The notes under the pieces were generated by a model. It was given only the letters and a program-made list of their open reading frames with translations. It did no database searches and had not been told where the DNA came from. Of a stretch of 64,000 bases of DNA, positions 12,314 to 23,700 are shown one piece after another. Each line of letters starts with the position of its first letter. Position 1 is the stretch's first letter. A program made the translations under genes and the position numbers. The stretch comes from Hippasteria phrygiana (taxonomy: Eukaryota > Echinodermata > Asteroidea > Valvatida > Goniasteridae): positions 1,488,001 to 1,552,000 of the forward strand of contig JAZGUH010000003.1 in the NCBI GenBank assembly GCA_037893225.1, read 5' to 3'.

Positions 12314-13502
12314 CAGAAATTTCCAAAAGTAGTTGAAAAATCAAAGTTGATTTTTTGGGCTAAACCTTTTTTCCTGAATGGGACTAATGCCTGGAACCAA
12401 TTTCCTTAAATGTCAGACCCAACCGATCAGTATTTTTGGAGTTCTGTGCATTTCTCGATTTCAGAATTTTTGACCGAGTCGCAGGTCCGCGGTCATCAGA
12501 AATTTCCAAAAGTAGTTGAAAAATCAAAGTTGATTTTTGGGGCTAAACCTTTTTTCCTGAATGGGACTAATGCCTGAAACCAATTTCCTAAAATTTCAGA
12601 CCCAACCGATCAGTATTTTTAGAGTTCTGTGCATTTCTCGATTTCAGAATTTTTGACCGAGTCGCAGGTCCGCGGTCATTAGACATTTCAAAAAGTGGTT
12701 GAAAAATCAAAGTTGATTTTTGGGGCTAAACTTTTTTTCCTGAATGGGGGTAATGCCTGAAACCAATTTCCTAAAATGTCAGACCCAACTGATCAGTATT
12801 TTTGGAGTTCTGTGCATTTCTCGATTTTAGAATTCTTGACCGAGTCGCAGGTCCGCGGTCATCAGAAATTTCCAAAAGTGGTTGAAAAATCAAAGTTGAT
12901 TTTTTGGGCTAAACCTTTTTTCCTGAATGAGACTAATGCCTGGAACCAATTTCCTTAAATTTCACACCCAACCGATCAGTATTTTTGGAGTTCTGTGCAT
13001 TTCTCGATTTCAGAATTTTTGACCGAGTCGCAGGTCCGCGGTCATCAGAAATTTCCAAAAGTAGTTGAAAAATCAGAGTTGATTTTTGGGGCTAAACTTT
13101 TTTTCCTGAATGGGACTAATGCCTGGAACCAATTTCCTAAAATGTCAGACCCAACCGATCAGTATTTTTAGAGTTCTGTGCATTTCTCGATTTTAGAATT
13201 CTTGACCGAGTCGCAGGTCCGCGGTCATCGGAAATTTCCAAAAGTAGTTGAAAAATCAAAGTTGATTTTTGGGGCTAAACTTTTTTCCTGAATGGGACTA
13301 ATGCCTGAAACCAATTTCCTAAAATGTCAGACCCAACCGATCAGTATTTTTAGAGTTCTGTGCATTTCTCGATTTTAGAATTCTTGACCGAGTCGCAGGT
13401 CCGCGGTCATCAGAAATTTCCAAAAGTAGTTGAAAAATCAAAGTTGATTTTTGGGGCTAAAACTTTTTTCCTGAATGGGACTAATGCCTGAAACCAATTT
13501 CC
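12314..13502. repeat. Segmental repeat, copy 2 of the 3292-bp-offset pair
   Basis: Partner of 9022-10210. It lies inside the larger 11.3-16.0 kb block, so this set of units recurs again at later positions through the 6008- and 11127-bp offsets. A related stretch, 11031-11470 against 14323-14762, keeps the same 3292-bp offset, but the units between differ. Confidence 0.75.
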
Positions 13503-15335
13503 TTAAATTTCACACCCAACCGATCAGTATTTTTGGAGTTCTGTGCATTTCTCTATTTCAGAATTTTTGACCGAGTCGCAGGTCCGCGGTCATCAGAAAT
13601 TTCCAAAAGTAGTTGAAAAATCAAAGTTGATTTTTTGGGCTAAACCTTTTTTCCTGAATGGGACTAATGCCTGGAACCAATTTCCTTAAATGTCAGACCC
13701 AACCGATCAGTATTTTTGGAGTTCTGTGCATTTCTCGATTTCAGAATTTTTGACCGAGTCGCAGGTCCGCGGTCATCAGAAATTTCCAAAAGTAGTTGAA
13801 AAATCAAAGTTGATTTTTGGGGCTAAACCTTTTTTCCTGAATGGGACTAATGCCTGAAACCAATTTCCTAAAATTTCAGACCCAACCGATCAGTATTTTT
13901 GGAGTTCTGTGCATTTCTCGATTTCAGAATTTTTGACCGAGTCGCAGGTCCGCGGTCATCAGAAATTTCCAAAAGTAGTTGAAAAATCAAAGTTGATTTT
14001 TTGGGCTAAACCTTTTTTCCTGAATGGGACTAATGCCTGGAACCAATTTCCTTAAATGTCAGACCCAACCGATCAGTATTTTTGGAGTTCTGTGCATTTC
14101 TCGATTTCAGAATTTTTGACCGAGTCGCAGGTCCGCGGTCATCAGAAATTTCCAAAAGTAGTTGAAAAATCAAAGTTGATTTTTGGGGCTAAACCTTTTT
14201 TCCTGAATGGGACTAATGCCTGAAACCAATTTCCTAAAATTTCAGACCCAACCGATCAGTATTTTTAGAGTTCTGTGCATTTCTCGATTTCAGAATTTTT
14301 GACCGAGTCGCAGGTCCGCGGTCATTAGACATTTCAAAAAGTGGTTGAAAAATCAAAGTTGATTTTTGGGGCTAAACCTTTTTTCCTGAATGGGGGTAAT
14401 GCCTGAAACCAATTTCCTAAAATGTCAGACCCAACCGATCAGTATTTTTAGAGTTCTGTGCATTTCTCGATTTTAGAATTCTTGACCTAATCGCAGGTCC
14501 GCGGTCATCAGAAATTTCCAAAAGTAGTTGAAAAATCAAAGTTGATTTTTGGGGCTAAACCTTTTTTCCTGAATGGGAGTAATGCCTAAAACCAATTTCC
14601 TAAAATTTCAGACCCAACCGATCAGTATTTTTGGAGTTCTGTGCATTTCTCGATTTCAGAATTTTTGACCGAGTCGCAGGTCCGCGGTCATCAGAAATTT
14701 CCAAAAGTGGTTGAAAAATCAAAGTTGATTTTTGGGGCTAAACCTTTTTTCCTGAATGGGGGTAATGCCTGAAACCAATTTCCTAAAATGTCAGACCCAA
14801 CTGATCAGTATTTTTGGAGTTCTGTGCATTTCTCGATTTCAGAATTTTTGACCGAGTCGCAGGTCCGCGGTCATCAGAAATTTCCAAAAGTAGTTAAAAA
14901 ATCAAAGTTGATTTTTTGGGCTAAACTTTTTTCCTGAATGAGACTAATGCCTGGAACCAATTTCCTAAAATGTCAGACCCAACTGATCAGTATTTTTGGA
15001 GTTCTGTGCATTTCTCGATTTCAGAATTTTTGACCGAGTCGCAGGTCCGCGGTCATCAGAAATTTCCAAAAGTTGTTGAAAAATCAAAGTTGATTTTTTG
15101 GGCTAAACCTTTTTTCCTGAATGGGACTAATGCCTGGAACCCATTTCCTTAAATGTCGGACCCAACCGATCAGTATTTTTGGAGTTCTGTGCATTTCTCG
15201 ATTTCAGAATTTTTGACCGAGTCGCAGGTCCGCGGTCATCAGAAATTTCCAAAAGTAGTTGAAAAATCAAAGTTGATTTTTGGGGCTTAATCTTTTTTCC
15301 TGAATGGGACTAATGCCTGAAACCAATTTCCTAAA

Positions 15336-15491
15336 ATTTCAGACCCAACCGATCAGTATTTTTAGAGTTCTGTGCATTTCTCGATTTCTAAATTTTTGAC
15401 TGAGTTGCAGGTCCGCGGTCATCAGAAAGTAGATTTTTGGGGCTAAACCTTTTTCCTGAATGGGACTAATGCCTGAAACAAATTTCCTAAA
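15336..15491. repeat. 156-bp deletion monomer, copy 1
   Basis: The run from CATCAGAAA to GATTTTTGGGG is 26 bp shorter than normal: only GTA remains between these landmarks (around 15421-15433), and the following T run is 5 instead of 6. The lost part contains most of the 20-bp dyad at monomer position 110-129. The unit also has TTTCTAAATTTTTG, GACTGAGTTGCAGG and GAAACAAATTT. Confidence 0.9.
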
Positions 15492-15569
15492 ATTTCAGAC
15501 CCAACCGATCAGTATTTTTAGAGTTCTGTGCATTTCTCGATTTCTAAATTTTTGACTGAGTCGCAGGTC

Positions 15570-18500
15570 CGCGGTCATCAGAAATTTCCAAAAGTAGTTG
15601 AAAAATCAAAGTTGATTTTTTGGGCTAAACCTTTTTTCCTGAATGGGACTAATGCCTGGAACCAATTTCCTTAAATGTCAGACCCAACCGATCAGTATTT
15701 TTGGAGTTCTGTGCATTTCTCGATTTCAGAATTTTTGACTGAGTGGCAGGTCCGCGGTCATCAGAAATTTCCAAAAGTGGTTGAAAAATCAAAGTTGATT
15801 TTTGGGGCTAAACCTTTTTTCCTGAATGGGGGTAATGCCTGAAACCAATTTCCTAAAATGTCAGACCCAACCGATCAGTATTTTTAGAGTTCTGTGCATT
15901 TCTCGATTTTAGAATTCTTGACCGAGTCGCAGGTCCGCGGTCATCAGAAATTTCCAAAAGTGGTTGAAAAATCAAAGTTGATTTTTGGGGCTAAAACTTT
16001 TTTCCTGAATGGGACTAATGGCCTGAAACCAATTTCCTAAAATGTCAGACCCAACTGATCAGTATTTTTGGAGTTCTGTGCATTTCTCGATTTTCGAATT
16101 TTTGACCGAGTCGCAGGTCCGCGGTCATCAGAAATTTCCAAAAGTAGTTGAAAAATCAAAGTTGATTTTTGGGGCTAAACTTTTTTCCTGAATGGGACTA
16201 ATGCCTGGAACCAATTTCCTTAAATGTCAGACCCAACCGATCAGTATTTTTGGAGTTCTGTGCATTTCTCGATTTCAGAATTTTTGACCGAGTCGCAGGT
16301 CCGCGGTCATCAGAAATTTCCAAAAGTAGTTGAAAAATCAAAGTTGATTTTTGGGGCTAAACCTTTTTTCCTTAATGGGACTAATGCCTGGAACCAATTT
16401 CCTAAAATTTCAGACCCAACCGATCAGTATTTTTAGAGTTCTGTGCATTTCTCGATTTTAGAATTTTTGACCGAGTTGCAGGTCCGCGGTCATGAGAAAT
16501 TTCCAAAAGTAGTTGAAAAATCAAAGTTGATTTTTGGGGCTAAACCTTTTTTCCTGAATGGGACTAATGCCTGAAACCAATTTCCTTAAATTTCACACCC
16601 AACCGATCAGTATTTTTGGAGTTCTGTGCATTTCTCTATTTCAGAATTTTTGACCGAGTCGCAGGTCCGCGGTCATCAGAAATTTCCAAAAGTAGTTGAA
16701 AAATCAAAGTTGATTTTTGGGGCTAAACCTTTTTTCCTGAATGGGAGTAATGCCTAAAACCAATTTCCTAAAATTTCAGACCCAACCGATCAGTATTTTT
16801 GGAGTTCTGTGCATTTCTCGATTTCAGAATTTTTGACCGAGTCGCAGGTCCGCGGTCATCAGAAATTTCCAAAAGTGGTTGAAAAATCAAAGTTGATTTT
16901 TGGGGCTAAACCTTTTTTCCTGAATGGGGGTAATGCCTGAAACCAATTTCCTAAAATGTCAGACCCAACTGATCAGTATTTTTGGAGTTCTGTGCATTTC
17001 TCGATTTCAGAATTTTTGACCGAGTCGCAGGTCCGCGGTCATCAGAAATTTCCAAAAGTAGTTAAAAAATCAAAGTTGATTTTTTGGGCTAAACTTTTTT
17101 CCTGAATGAGACTAATGCCTGGAACCAATTTCCTAAAATGTCAGACCCAACTGATCAGTATTTTTGGAGTTCTGTGCATTTCTCGATTTCAGAATTTTTG
17201 ACCGAGTCGCAGGTCCGCGGTCATCAGAAATTTCCAAAAGTAGTTGAAAAATCAAAGTTGATTTTTTGGGCTAAACCTTTTTTCCTGAATGGGACTAATG
17301 CCTGGAACCCATTTCCTTAAATGTCGGACCCAACCGATCAGTATTTTTGGAGTTCTGTGCATTTCTCGATTTCAGAATTTTTGACCGAGTCGCAGGTCCG
17401 CGGTCATCAGAAATTTCCAAAAGTGGTTGAAAAATCAAAGTTGATTTTTGGGGCTAAACCTTTTTTCCTGAATGGGACTAATGCCTGAAACCAATTTCCT
17501 AAAATTTCAGACCCAACCGATCAGTATTTTTAGAGTTCTGTGCATTTCTCGATTTCTAAATTTTTGACCGAGTCGCAGGTCCGCGGTCATCAGAAATTTC
17601 CAAAAGTAGTTGAAAAATCAAAGTTGATTTTTGGGGCTAAACTTTTTTCCTGAATGGGACTAATGCCTGGAACCAATTTCCTAAAATGTCAGACCCAACC
17701 GATCAGTATTTTTAGAGTTCTGTGCATTTCTCGATTTTAGAATTCTTGACCGAGTCGCAGGTCCGCTGTCATCAGAAATTTCCCAAAGTGGTTGAAAAAT
17801 CAAAGTTGATTTTTGGGGCTAAACTTTTTTTCCTGAATGGGGGTAATGCCTGAAACCAATTTCCTAAAATGTCAGACCCAACTGATCAGTATTTTTGGAG
17901 TTCTGTGCATTTCTCGATTTTAGAATTCTTGACCGAGTCGCAGGTCCGCGGTCATCAGAAATTTCCAAAAGTGGTTGAAAAATCAAAGTTGATTTTTTGG
18001 GCTAAACCTTTTTTCCTGAATGGGACTAATGCCTGGAACCAATTTCCTTAAATTTCACACCCAACCGATCAGTATTTTTGGAGTTCTGTGCATTTCTCGA
18101 TTTCAGAATTTTTGACCGAGTCGCAGGTCCGCGGTCATCAGAAATTTCCAAAAGTAGTTGAAAAATCAAAGTTGATTTTTGGGGCTAAACCTTTTTTCCT
18201 GAATGGGACTAATGCCTGAAACCAATTTCCTTAAATTTCACACCCAACCGATCAGTATTTTTGGAGTTCTGTGCATTTCTCTATTTCAGAATTTTTGACC
18301 GAGTCGCAGGTCCGCGGTCATCAGAAATTTCCAAAAGTAGTTGAAAAATCAAAGTTGATTTTTTGGGCTAAACCTTTTTTCCTGAATGGGACTAATGCCT
18401 GGAACCAATTTCCTTAAATGTCAGACCCAACCGATCAGTATTTTTGGAGTTCTGTGCATTTCTCGATTTCAGAATTTTTGACCGAGTCGCAGGTCCGCGG

Positions 18501-19827
18501 TCATCAGAAATTTCCAAAAGTAGTTGAAAAATCAAAGTTGATTTTTGGGGCTAAACCTTTTTTCCTGAATGGGACTAATGCCTGAAACCAATTTCCTAAA
18601 ATTTCAGACCCAACCGATCAGTATTTTTAGAGTTCTGTGCATTTCTCGATTTCAGAATTTTTGACCGAGTCGCAGGTCCGCGGTCATTAGACATTTCAAA
18701 AAGTGGTTGAAAAATCAAAGTTGATTTTTGGGGCTAAACTTTTTTTCCTGAATGGGGGTAATGCCTGAAACCAATTTCCTAAAATGTCAGACCCAACTGA
18801 TCAGTATTTTTGGAGTTCTGTGCATTTCTCGATTTTAGAATTCTTGACCGAGTCGCAGGTCCGCGGTCATCAGAAATTTCCAAAAGTGGTTGAAAAATCA
18901 AAGTTGATTTTTTGGGCTAAACCTTTTTTCCTGAATGAGACTAATGCCTGGAACCAATTTCCTTAAATTTCACACCCAACCGATCAGTATTTTTGGAGTT
19001 CTGTGCATTTCTCGATTTCAGAATTTTTGACCGAGTCGCAGGTCCGCGGTCATCAGAAATTTCCAAAAGTAGTTGAAAAATCAGAGTTGATTTTTGGGGC
19101 TAAACTTTTTTTCCTGAATGGGACTAATGCCTGGAACCAATTTCCTAAAATGTCAGACCCAACCGATCAGTATTTTTAGAGTTCTGTGCATTTCTCGATT
19201 TTAGAATTCTTGACCGAGTCGCAGGTCCGCGGTCATCGGAAATTTCCAAAAGTAGTTGAAAAATCAAAGTTGATTTTTGGGGCTAAACTTTTTTCCTGAA
19301 TGGGACTAATGCCTGAAACCAATTTCCTAAAATGTCAGACCCAACCGATCAGTATTTTTAGAGTTCTGTGCATTTCTCGATTTTAGAATTCTTGACCGAG
19401 TCGCAGGTCCGCGGTCATCAGAAATTTCCAAAAGTAGTTGAAAAATCAAAGTTGATTTTTGGGGCTAAAACTTTTTTCCTGAATGGGACTAATGCCTGAA
19501 ACCAATTTCCTTAAATTTCACACCCAACCGATCAGTATTTTTGGAGTTCTGTGCATTTCTCTATTTCAGAATTTTTGACCGAGTCGCAGGTCCGCGGTCA
19601 TCAGAAATTTCCAAAAGTAGTTGAAAAATCAAAGTTGATTTTTTGGGCTAAACCTTTTTTCCTGAATGGGACTAATGCCTGGAACCAATTTCCTTAAATG
19701 TCAGACCCAACCGATCAGTATTTTTGGAGTTCTGTGCATTTCTCGATTTCAGAATTTTTGACCGAGTCGCAGGTCCGCGGTCATCAGAAATTTCCAAAAG
19801 TAGTTGAAAAATCAAAGTTGATTTTTT
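15570..19827. repeat. Large segmental repeat (matches 20690-24946, offset 5119-5120, 28 monomers)
   Basis: About 4.26 kb recurs immediately downstream. Markers are GACTGAGTGGCAGG (about 15738 and 20858), TTTTCGAATTTTTG (about 16091 and 21210), CTTAATGGG (about 16371 and 21490), CATGAGAAATTTCC (about 16491 and 21610), CCGCTGTCATC (17765 and 22884) and CATCGGAAATTTCC (about 19236 and 24355). The offset falls from 5120 to 5119 at about 16020, where this copy alone has an extra G (CTAATGGCCTGAAACC). The match ends near 19827, where TTTTTTGGG meets TTTTTGGGG. Confidence 0.85.
17333..19826. repeat. Segmental repeat matching 11325-13818 (offset 6008)
   Basis: About 2.5 kb shared with the earlier block, including TTTCTAAATTTTTG (about 11545 and 17553), CCGCTGTCATC (11757 and 17765), CATTAGACATTTC (12678 and 18686), TCAGAGTTG (13074 and 19082) and CATCGGAAA (13228 and 19236). 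Together with the 5119- and 11127-bp offsets (6008 + 5119 = 11127) it shows that one ancestral block exists three times between 11.3 and 24.9 kb. Confidence 0.85.
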
Positions 19828-20672
19828 GGGCTAAACCTTTTTTCCTGAATGGGACTAATGGCTGGAACCAATTTCCTTAAATGTCAGACCCAACCGATCA
19901 GTATTTTTGGAGTTCTGTGCATTTCTCGATTTCAGAATTTTTGACCGAGTCGCAGGTCCGCGGTCATTAGACATTTCAAAAAGTGGTTGAAAAATCAAAG
20001 TTGATTTTTGGGGCTAAACCTTTTTTCCTGAATGGGGGTAATGCCTGAAACCAATTTCCTAAAATGTCAGACCCAACCGATCAGTATTTTTAGAGTTCTG
20101 TGCATTTCTCGATTTTAGAATTCTTGACCTAATCGCAGGTCCGCGGTCATCAGAAATTTCCAAAAGTAGTTGAAAAATCAAAGTTGATTTTTGGGGCTAA
20201 ACCTTTTTTCCTGAATGGGAGTAATGCCTAAAACCAATTTCCTAAAATTTCAGACCCAACCGATCAGTATTTTTGGAGTTCTGTGCATTTCTCGATTTCA
20301 GAATTTTTGACCGAGTCGCAGGTCCGCGGTCATCAGAAATTTCCAAAAGTGGTTGAAAAATCAAAGTTGATTTTTGGGGCTAAACCTTTTTTCCTGAATG
20401 GGGGTAATGCCTGAAACCAATTTCCTAAAATGTCAGACCCAACTGATCAGTATTTTTGGAGTTCTGTGCATTTCTCGATTTCAGAATTTTTGACCGAGTC
20501 GCAGGTCCGCGGTCATCAGAAATTTCCAAAAGTAGTTAAAAAATCAAAGTTGATTTTTTGGGCTAAACTTTTTTCCTGAATGAGACTAATGCCTGGAACC
20601 AATTTCCTAAAATGTCAGACCCAACTGATCAGTATTTTTGGAGTTCTGTGCATTTCTCGATTTCAGAATTTT

Positions 20673-20697
20673 TGACCGAGTCGCAGGTCCGCGGTCA
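20673..20697. other. Inverted repeat with 6-bp arms, present in most monomers (example)
   Basis: TGACCG (20673-20678) and CGGTCA (20692-20697) are exact reverse complements, separated by 13 nt that contain GTCGCAGGTCCG. The element includes four of the six monomer CpGs and overlaps the SacII site. It recurs in nearly every unit. It is broken where GACCGAG becomes GACTGAG (for example near 15407, 15721-15745 and 20859) or GACCTAATC, and where CCGCGG becomes CCGCTG. A role as a protein-binding site or cruciform is inference. Confidence 0.7.
20689..20694. other. SacII site (CCGCGG), near-universal in the array (example)
   Basis: The palindrome CCGCGG sits at monomer position 78-83 in almost every unit and contains two CpGs. 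It is lost in a lineage reading CCGCTG (for example near 1157, 2437, 6468, 11757, 17765, 22884, 27979, 36207, 54834, 60108 and 63370) and singly at about 45323 (CCGCAG) and 9744 (TCTGCGG). Neighbouring diagnostic sites are BclI TGATCA in ACTGATCAG units and EcoRI GAATTC in TTTTAGAATTCTTG units. Confidence 0.85.
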
Positions 20698-20720
20698 TCA
20701 GAAATTTCCAAAAGTAGTTG

Positions 20721-20740
20721 AAAAATCAAAGTTGATTTTT
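20721..20740. other. Near-perfect 20-bp dyad, 9-bp arms with 2-nt spacer, present in most monomers (example)
   Basis: AAAAATCAA (20721-20729) and TTGATTTTT (20732-20740) are exact reverse complements separated by AG. The dyad recurs at the same monomer position (110-129) throughout the window. Exceptions are units with a TCAGAG variant (for example near 9781, 13074, 19081 and 24202), where one arm base is changed, and the five 156-bp deletion units, where most of it is lost. It is the strongest internal symmetry in the monomer. Confidence 0.8.
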
Positions 20741-23700
20741 TGGGCTAAACCTTTTTTCCTGAATGGGACTAATGCCTGGAACCAATTTCCTTAAATGTCA
20801 GACCCAACCGATCAGTATTTTTGGAGTTCTGTGCATTTCTCGATTTCAGAATTTTTGACTGAGTGGCAGGTCCGCGGTCATCAGAAATTTCCAAAAGTGG
20901 TTGAAAAATCAAAGTTGATTTTTGGGGCTAAACCTTTTTTCCTGAATGGGGGTAATGCCTGAAACCAATTTCCTAAAATGTCAGACCCAACCGATCAGTA
21001 TTTTTAGAGTTCTGTGCATTTCTCGATTTTAGAATTCTTGACCGAGTCGCAGGTCCGCGGTCATCAGAAATTTCCAAAAGTGGTTGAAAAATCAAAGTTG
21101 ATTTTTGGGGCTAAAACTTTTTTCCTGAATGGGACTAATGCCTGAAACCAATTTCCTAAAATGTCAGACCCAACTGATCAGTATTTTTGGAGTTCTGTGC
21201 ATTTCTCGATTTTCGAATTTTTGACCGAGTCGCAGGTCCGCGGTCATCAGAAATTTCCAAAAGTAGTTGAAAAATCAAAGTTGATTTTTGGGGCTAAACT
21301 TTTTTCCTGAATGGGACTAATGCCTGGAACCAATTTCCTTAAATGTCAGACCCAACCGATCAGTATTTTTGGAGTTCTGTGCATTTCTCGATTTCAGAAT
21401 TTTTGACCGAGTCGCAGGTCCGCGGTCATCAGAAATTTCCAAAAGTAGTTGAAAAATCAAAGTTGATTTTTGGGGCTAAACCTTTTTTCCTTAATGGGAC
21501 TAATGCCTGGAACCAATTTCCTAAAATTTCAGACCCAACCGATCAGTATTTTTAGAGTTCTGTGCATTTCTCGATTTTAGAATTTTTGACCGAGTTGCAG
21601 GTCCGCGGTCATGAGAAATTTCCAAAAGTAGTTGAAAAATCAAAGTTGATTTTTGGGGCTAAACCTTTTTTCCTGAATGGGACTAATGCCTGAAACCAAT
21701 TTCCTTAAATTTCACACCCAACCGATCAGTATTTTTGGAGTTCTGTGCATTTCTCTATTTCAGAATTTTTGACCGAGTCGCAGGTCCGCGGTCATCAGAA
21801 ATTTCCAAAAGTAGTTGAAAAATCAAAGTTGATTTTTGGGGCTAAACCTTTTTTCCTGAATGGGAGTAATGCCTAAAACCAATTTCCTAAAATTTCAGAC
21901 CCAACCGATCAGTATTTTTGGAGTTCTGTGCATTTCTCGATTTCAGAATTTTTGACCGAGTCGCAGGTCCGCGGTCATCAGAAATTTCCAAAAGTGGTTG
22001 AAAAATCAAAGTTGATTTTTGGGGCTAAACCTTTTTTCCTGAATGGGGGTAATGCCTGAAACCAATTTCCTAAAATGTCAGACCCAACTGATCAGTATTT
22101 TTGGAGTTCTGTGCATTTCTCGATTTCAGAATTTTTGACCGAGTCGCAGGTCCGCGGTCATCAGAAATTTCCAAAAGTAGTTAAAAAATCAAAGTTGATT
22201 TTTTGGGCTAAACTTTTTTCCTGAATGAGACTAATGCCTGGAACCAATTTCCTAAAATGTCAGACCCAACTGATCAGTATTTTTGGAGTTCTGTGCATTT
22301 CTCGATTTCAGAATTTTTGACCGAGTCGCAGGTCCGCGGTCATCAGAAATTTCCAAAAGTAGTTGAAAAATCAAAGTTGATTTTTTGGGCTAAACCTTTT
22401 TTCCTGAATGGGACTAATGCCTGGAACCCATTTCCTTAAATGTCGGACCCAACCGATCAGTATTTTTGGAGTTCTGTGCATTTCTCGATTTCAGAATTTT
22501 TGACCGAGTCGCAGGTCCGCGGTCATCAGAAATTTCCAAAAGTGGTTGAAAAATCAAAGTTGATTTTTGGGGCTAAACCTTTTTTCCTGAATGGGACTAA
22601 TGCCTGAAACCAATTTCCTAAAATTTCAGACCCAACCGATCAGTATTTTTAGAGTTCTGTGCATTTCTCGATTTCTAAATTTTTGACCGAGTCGCAGGTC
22701 CGCGGTCATCAGAAATTTCCAAAAGTAGTTGAAAAATCAAAGTTGATTTTTGGGGCTAAACTTTTTTCCTGAATGGGACTAATGCCTGGAACCAATTTCC
22801 TAAAATGTCAGACCCAACCGATCAGTATTTTTAGAGTTCTGTGCATTTCTCGATTTTAGAATTCTTGACCGAGTCGCAGGTCCGCTGTCATCAGAAATTT
22901 CCCAAAGTGGTTGAAAAATCAAAGTTGATTTTTGGGGCTAAACTTTTTTTCCTGAATGGGGGTAATGCCTGAAACCAATTTCCTAAAATGTCAGACCCAA
23001 CTGATCAGTATTTTTGGAGTTCTGTGCATTTCTCGATTTTAGAATTCTTGACCGAGTCGCAGGTCCGCGGTCATCAGAAATTTCCAAAAGTGGTTGAAAA
23101 ATCAAAGTTGATTTTTTGGGCTAAACCTTTTTTCCTGAATGGGACTAATGCCTGGAACCAATTTCCTTAAATTTCACACCCAACCGATCAGTATTTTTGG
23201 AGTTCTGTGCATTTCTCGATTTCAGAATTTTTGACCGAGTCGCAGGTCCGCGGTCATCAGAAATTTCCAAAAGTAGTTGAAAAATCAAAGTTGATTTTTG
23301 GGGCTAAACCTTTTTTCCTGAATGGGACTAATGCCTGAAACCAATTTCCTTAAATTTCACACCCAACCGATCAGTATTTTTGGAGTTCTGTGCATTTCTC
23401 TATTTCAGAATTTTTGACCGAGTCGCAGGTCCGCGGTCATCAGAAATTTCCAAAAGTAGTTGAAAAATCAAAGTTGATTTTTTGGGCTAAACCTTTTTTC
23501 CTGAATGGGACTAATGCCTGGAACCAATTTCCTTAAATGTCAGACCCAACCGATCAGTATTTTTGGAGTTCTGTGCATTTCTCGATTTCAGAATTTTTGA
23601 CCGAGTCGCAGGTCCGCGGTCATCAGAAATTTCCAAAAGTAGTTGAAAAATCAAAGTTGATTTTTGGGGCTAAACCTTTTTTCCTGAATGGGACTAATGC

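Larger units (their letters stand above)
11325..16000. repeat. Large segmental repeat (matches 22452-27127, offset 11127)
   Basis: About 4.7 kb recurs 11127 bp downstream. Shared landmarks in order are CCGCTGTCATCAG (11757 and 22884), CATTAGACATTTC (12678 and 23805), the TCAGAGTTG unit (13074 and 24201), GACCTAATCGC (14484 and 25611), TTAAAAAATCAAAG (14894 and 26021), the single-base variant AAGTTGTTG (15070 and 26197), CTTAATCTTTTTTCC (15286 and 26413) and the 156-bp deletion monomer. The pairing decays near 15.9-16.0 kb, where TTTTAGAATTCTTG meets TTTTATAATTCTTG and CTGAATGGG meets CTTAATGGG. Confidence 0.85.
20612..20794 (+). repeat. Representative full-length 183-bp monomer
   Basis: A clean example unit used for all monomer coordinates in this annotation. 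Its first half (positions 1-86) is CpG-bearing, with CpG at about 15, 47, 66, 71, 79 and 81. Its second half (87-183) is AT-rich and has no CpG. Positions 62-86 hold an inverted repeat with 6-bp arms, and positions 110-129 hold one with 9-bp arms. T or A runs occur near 24-28, 56-62, 91-96, 99-102, 110-114, 125-129 and 141-146. Main variable sites across the array are: ATGTCAG, ATTTCAG or ATTTCAC at the start; ACCGATC or ACTGATC at 13; TTTTTGGAG or TTTTTAGAG at 24; TTTCAGAATTTTTG or TTTTAGAATTCTTG at 51; CATCAGAAA, CATTAGACA or CATCGGAAA at 85; TTTTTGGGG or TTTTTTGGG at 125; GGGACTA, GGGAGTA, GGGGGTA or GAGACTA at 154; CCTGAAACC or CCTGGAACC at 164. Confidence 0.95.
17755..21941. repeat. Large segmental repeat (matches 27969-32155, offset 10214)
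   Basis: About 4.2 kb recurs in the same unit order, from the CCGCTGTCATC unit (17765 and 27979) through CATTAGACATTTC, TCAGAGTTG, CATCGGAAA, the single-base variant CTAATGGCTGG (about 19857 and 30071), GACCTAATCGC (20126 and 30340), TTAAAAAATC and TTTTCGAATTTTTG to CTAAAACC near 21869 and 32083. The match ends near 21941/32155, which is also the start of the 3108-bp tandem duplication. Confidence 0.85.

Noticed and set aside
16018..16024. Extra G in CTAATGGCCTGAAACC as a functional site
   Set aside because: A single-base insertion in one copy only. It merely shifts the block offset from 5120 to 5119.
16967..21214. CENP-B-box-like motif in units with TTTTCGAATTTTTGACCGAG
   Set aside because: TTCG is present only in a rare variant, and the required downstream CGGG core is absent. 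The common monomer has no match on either strand.
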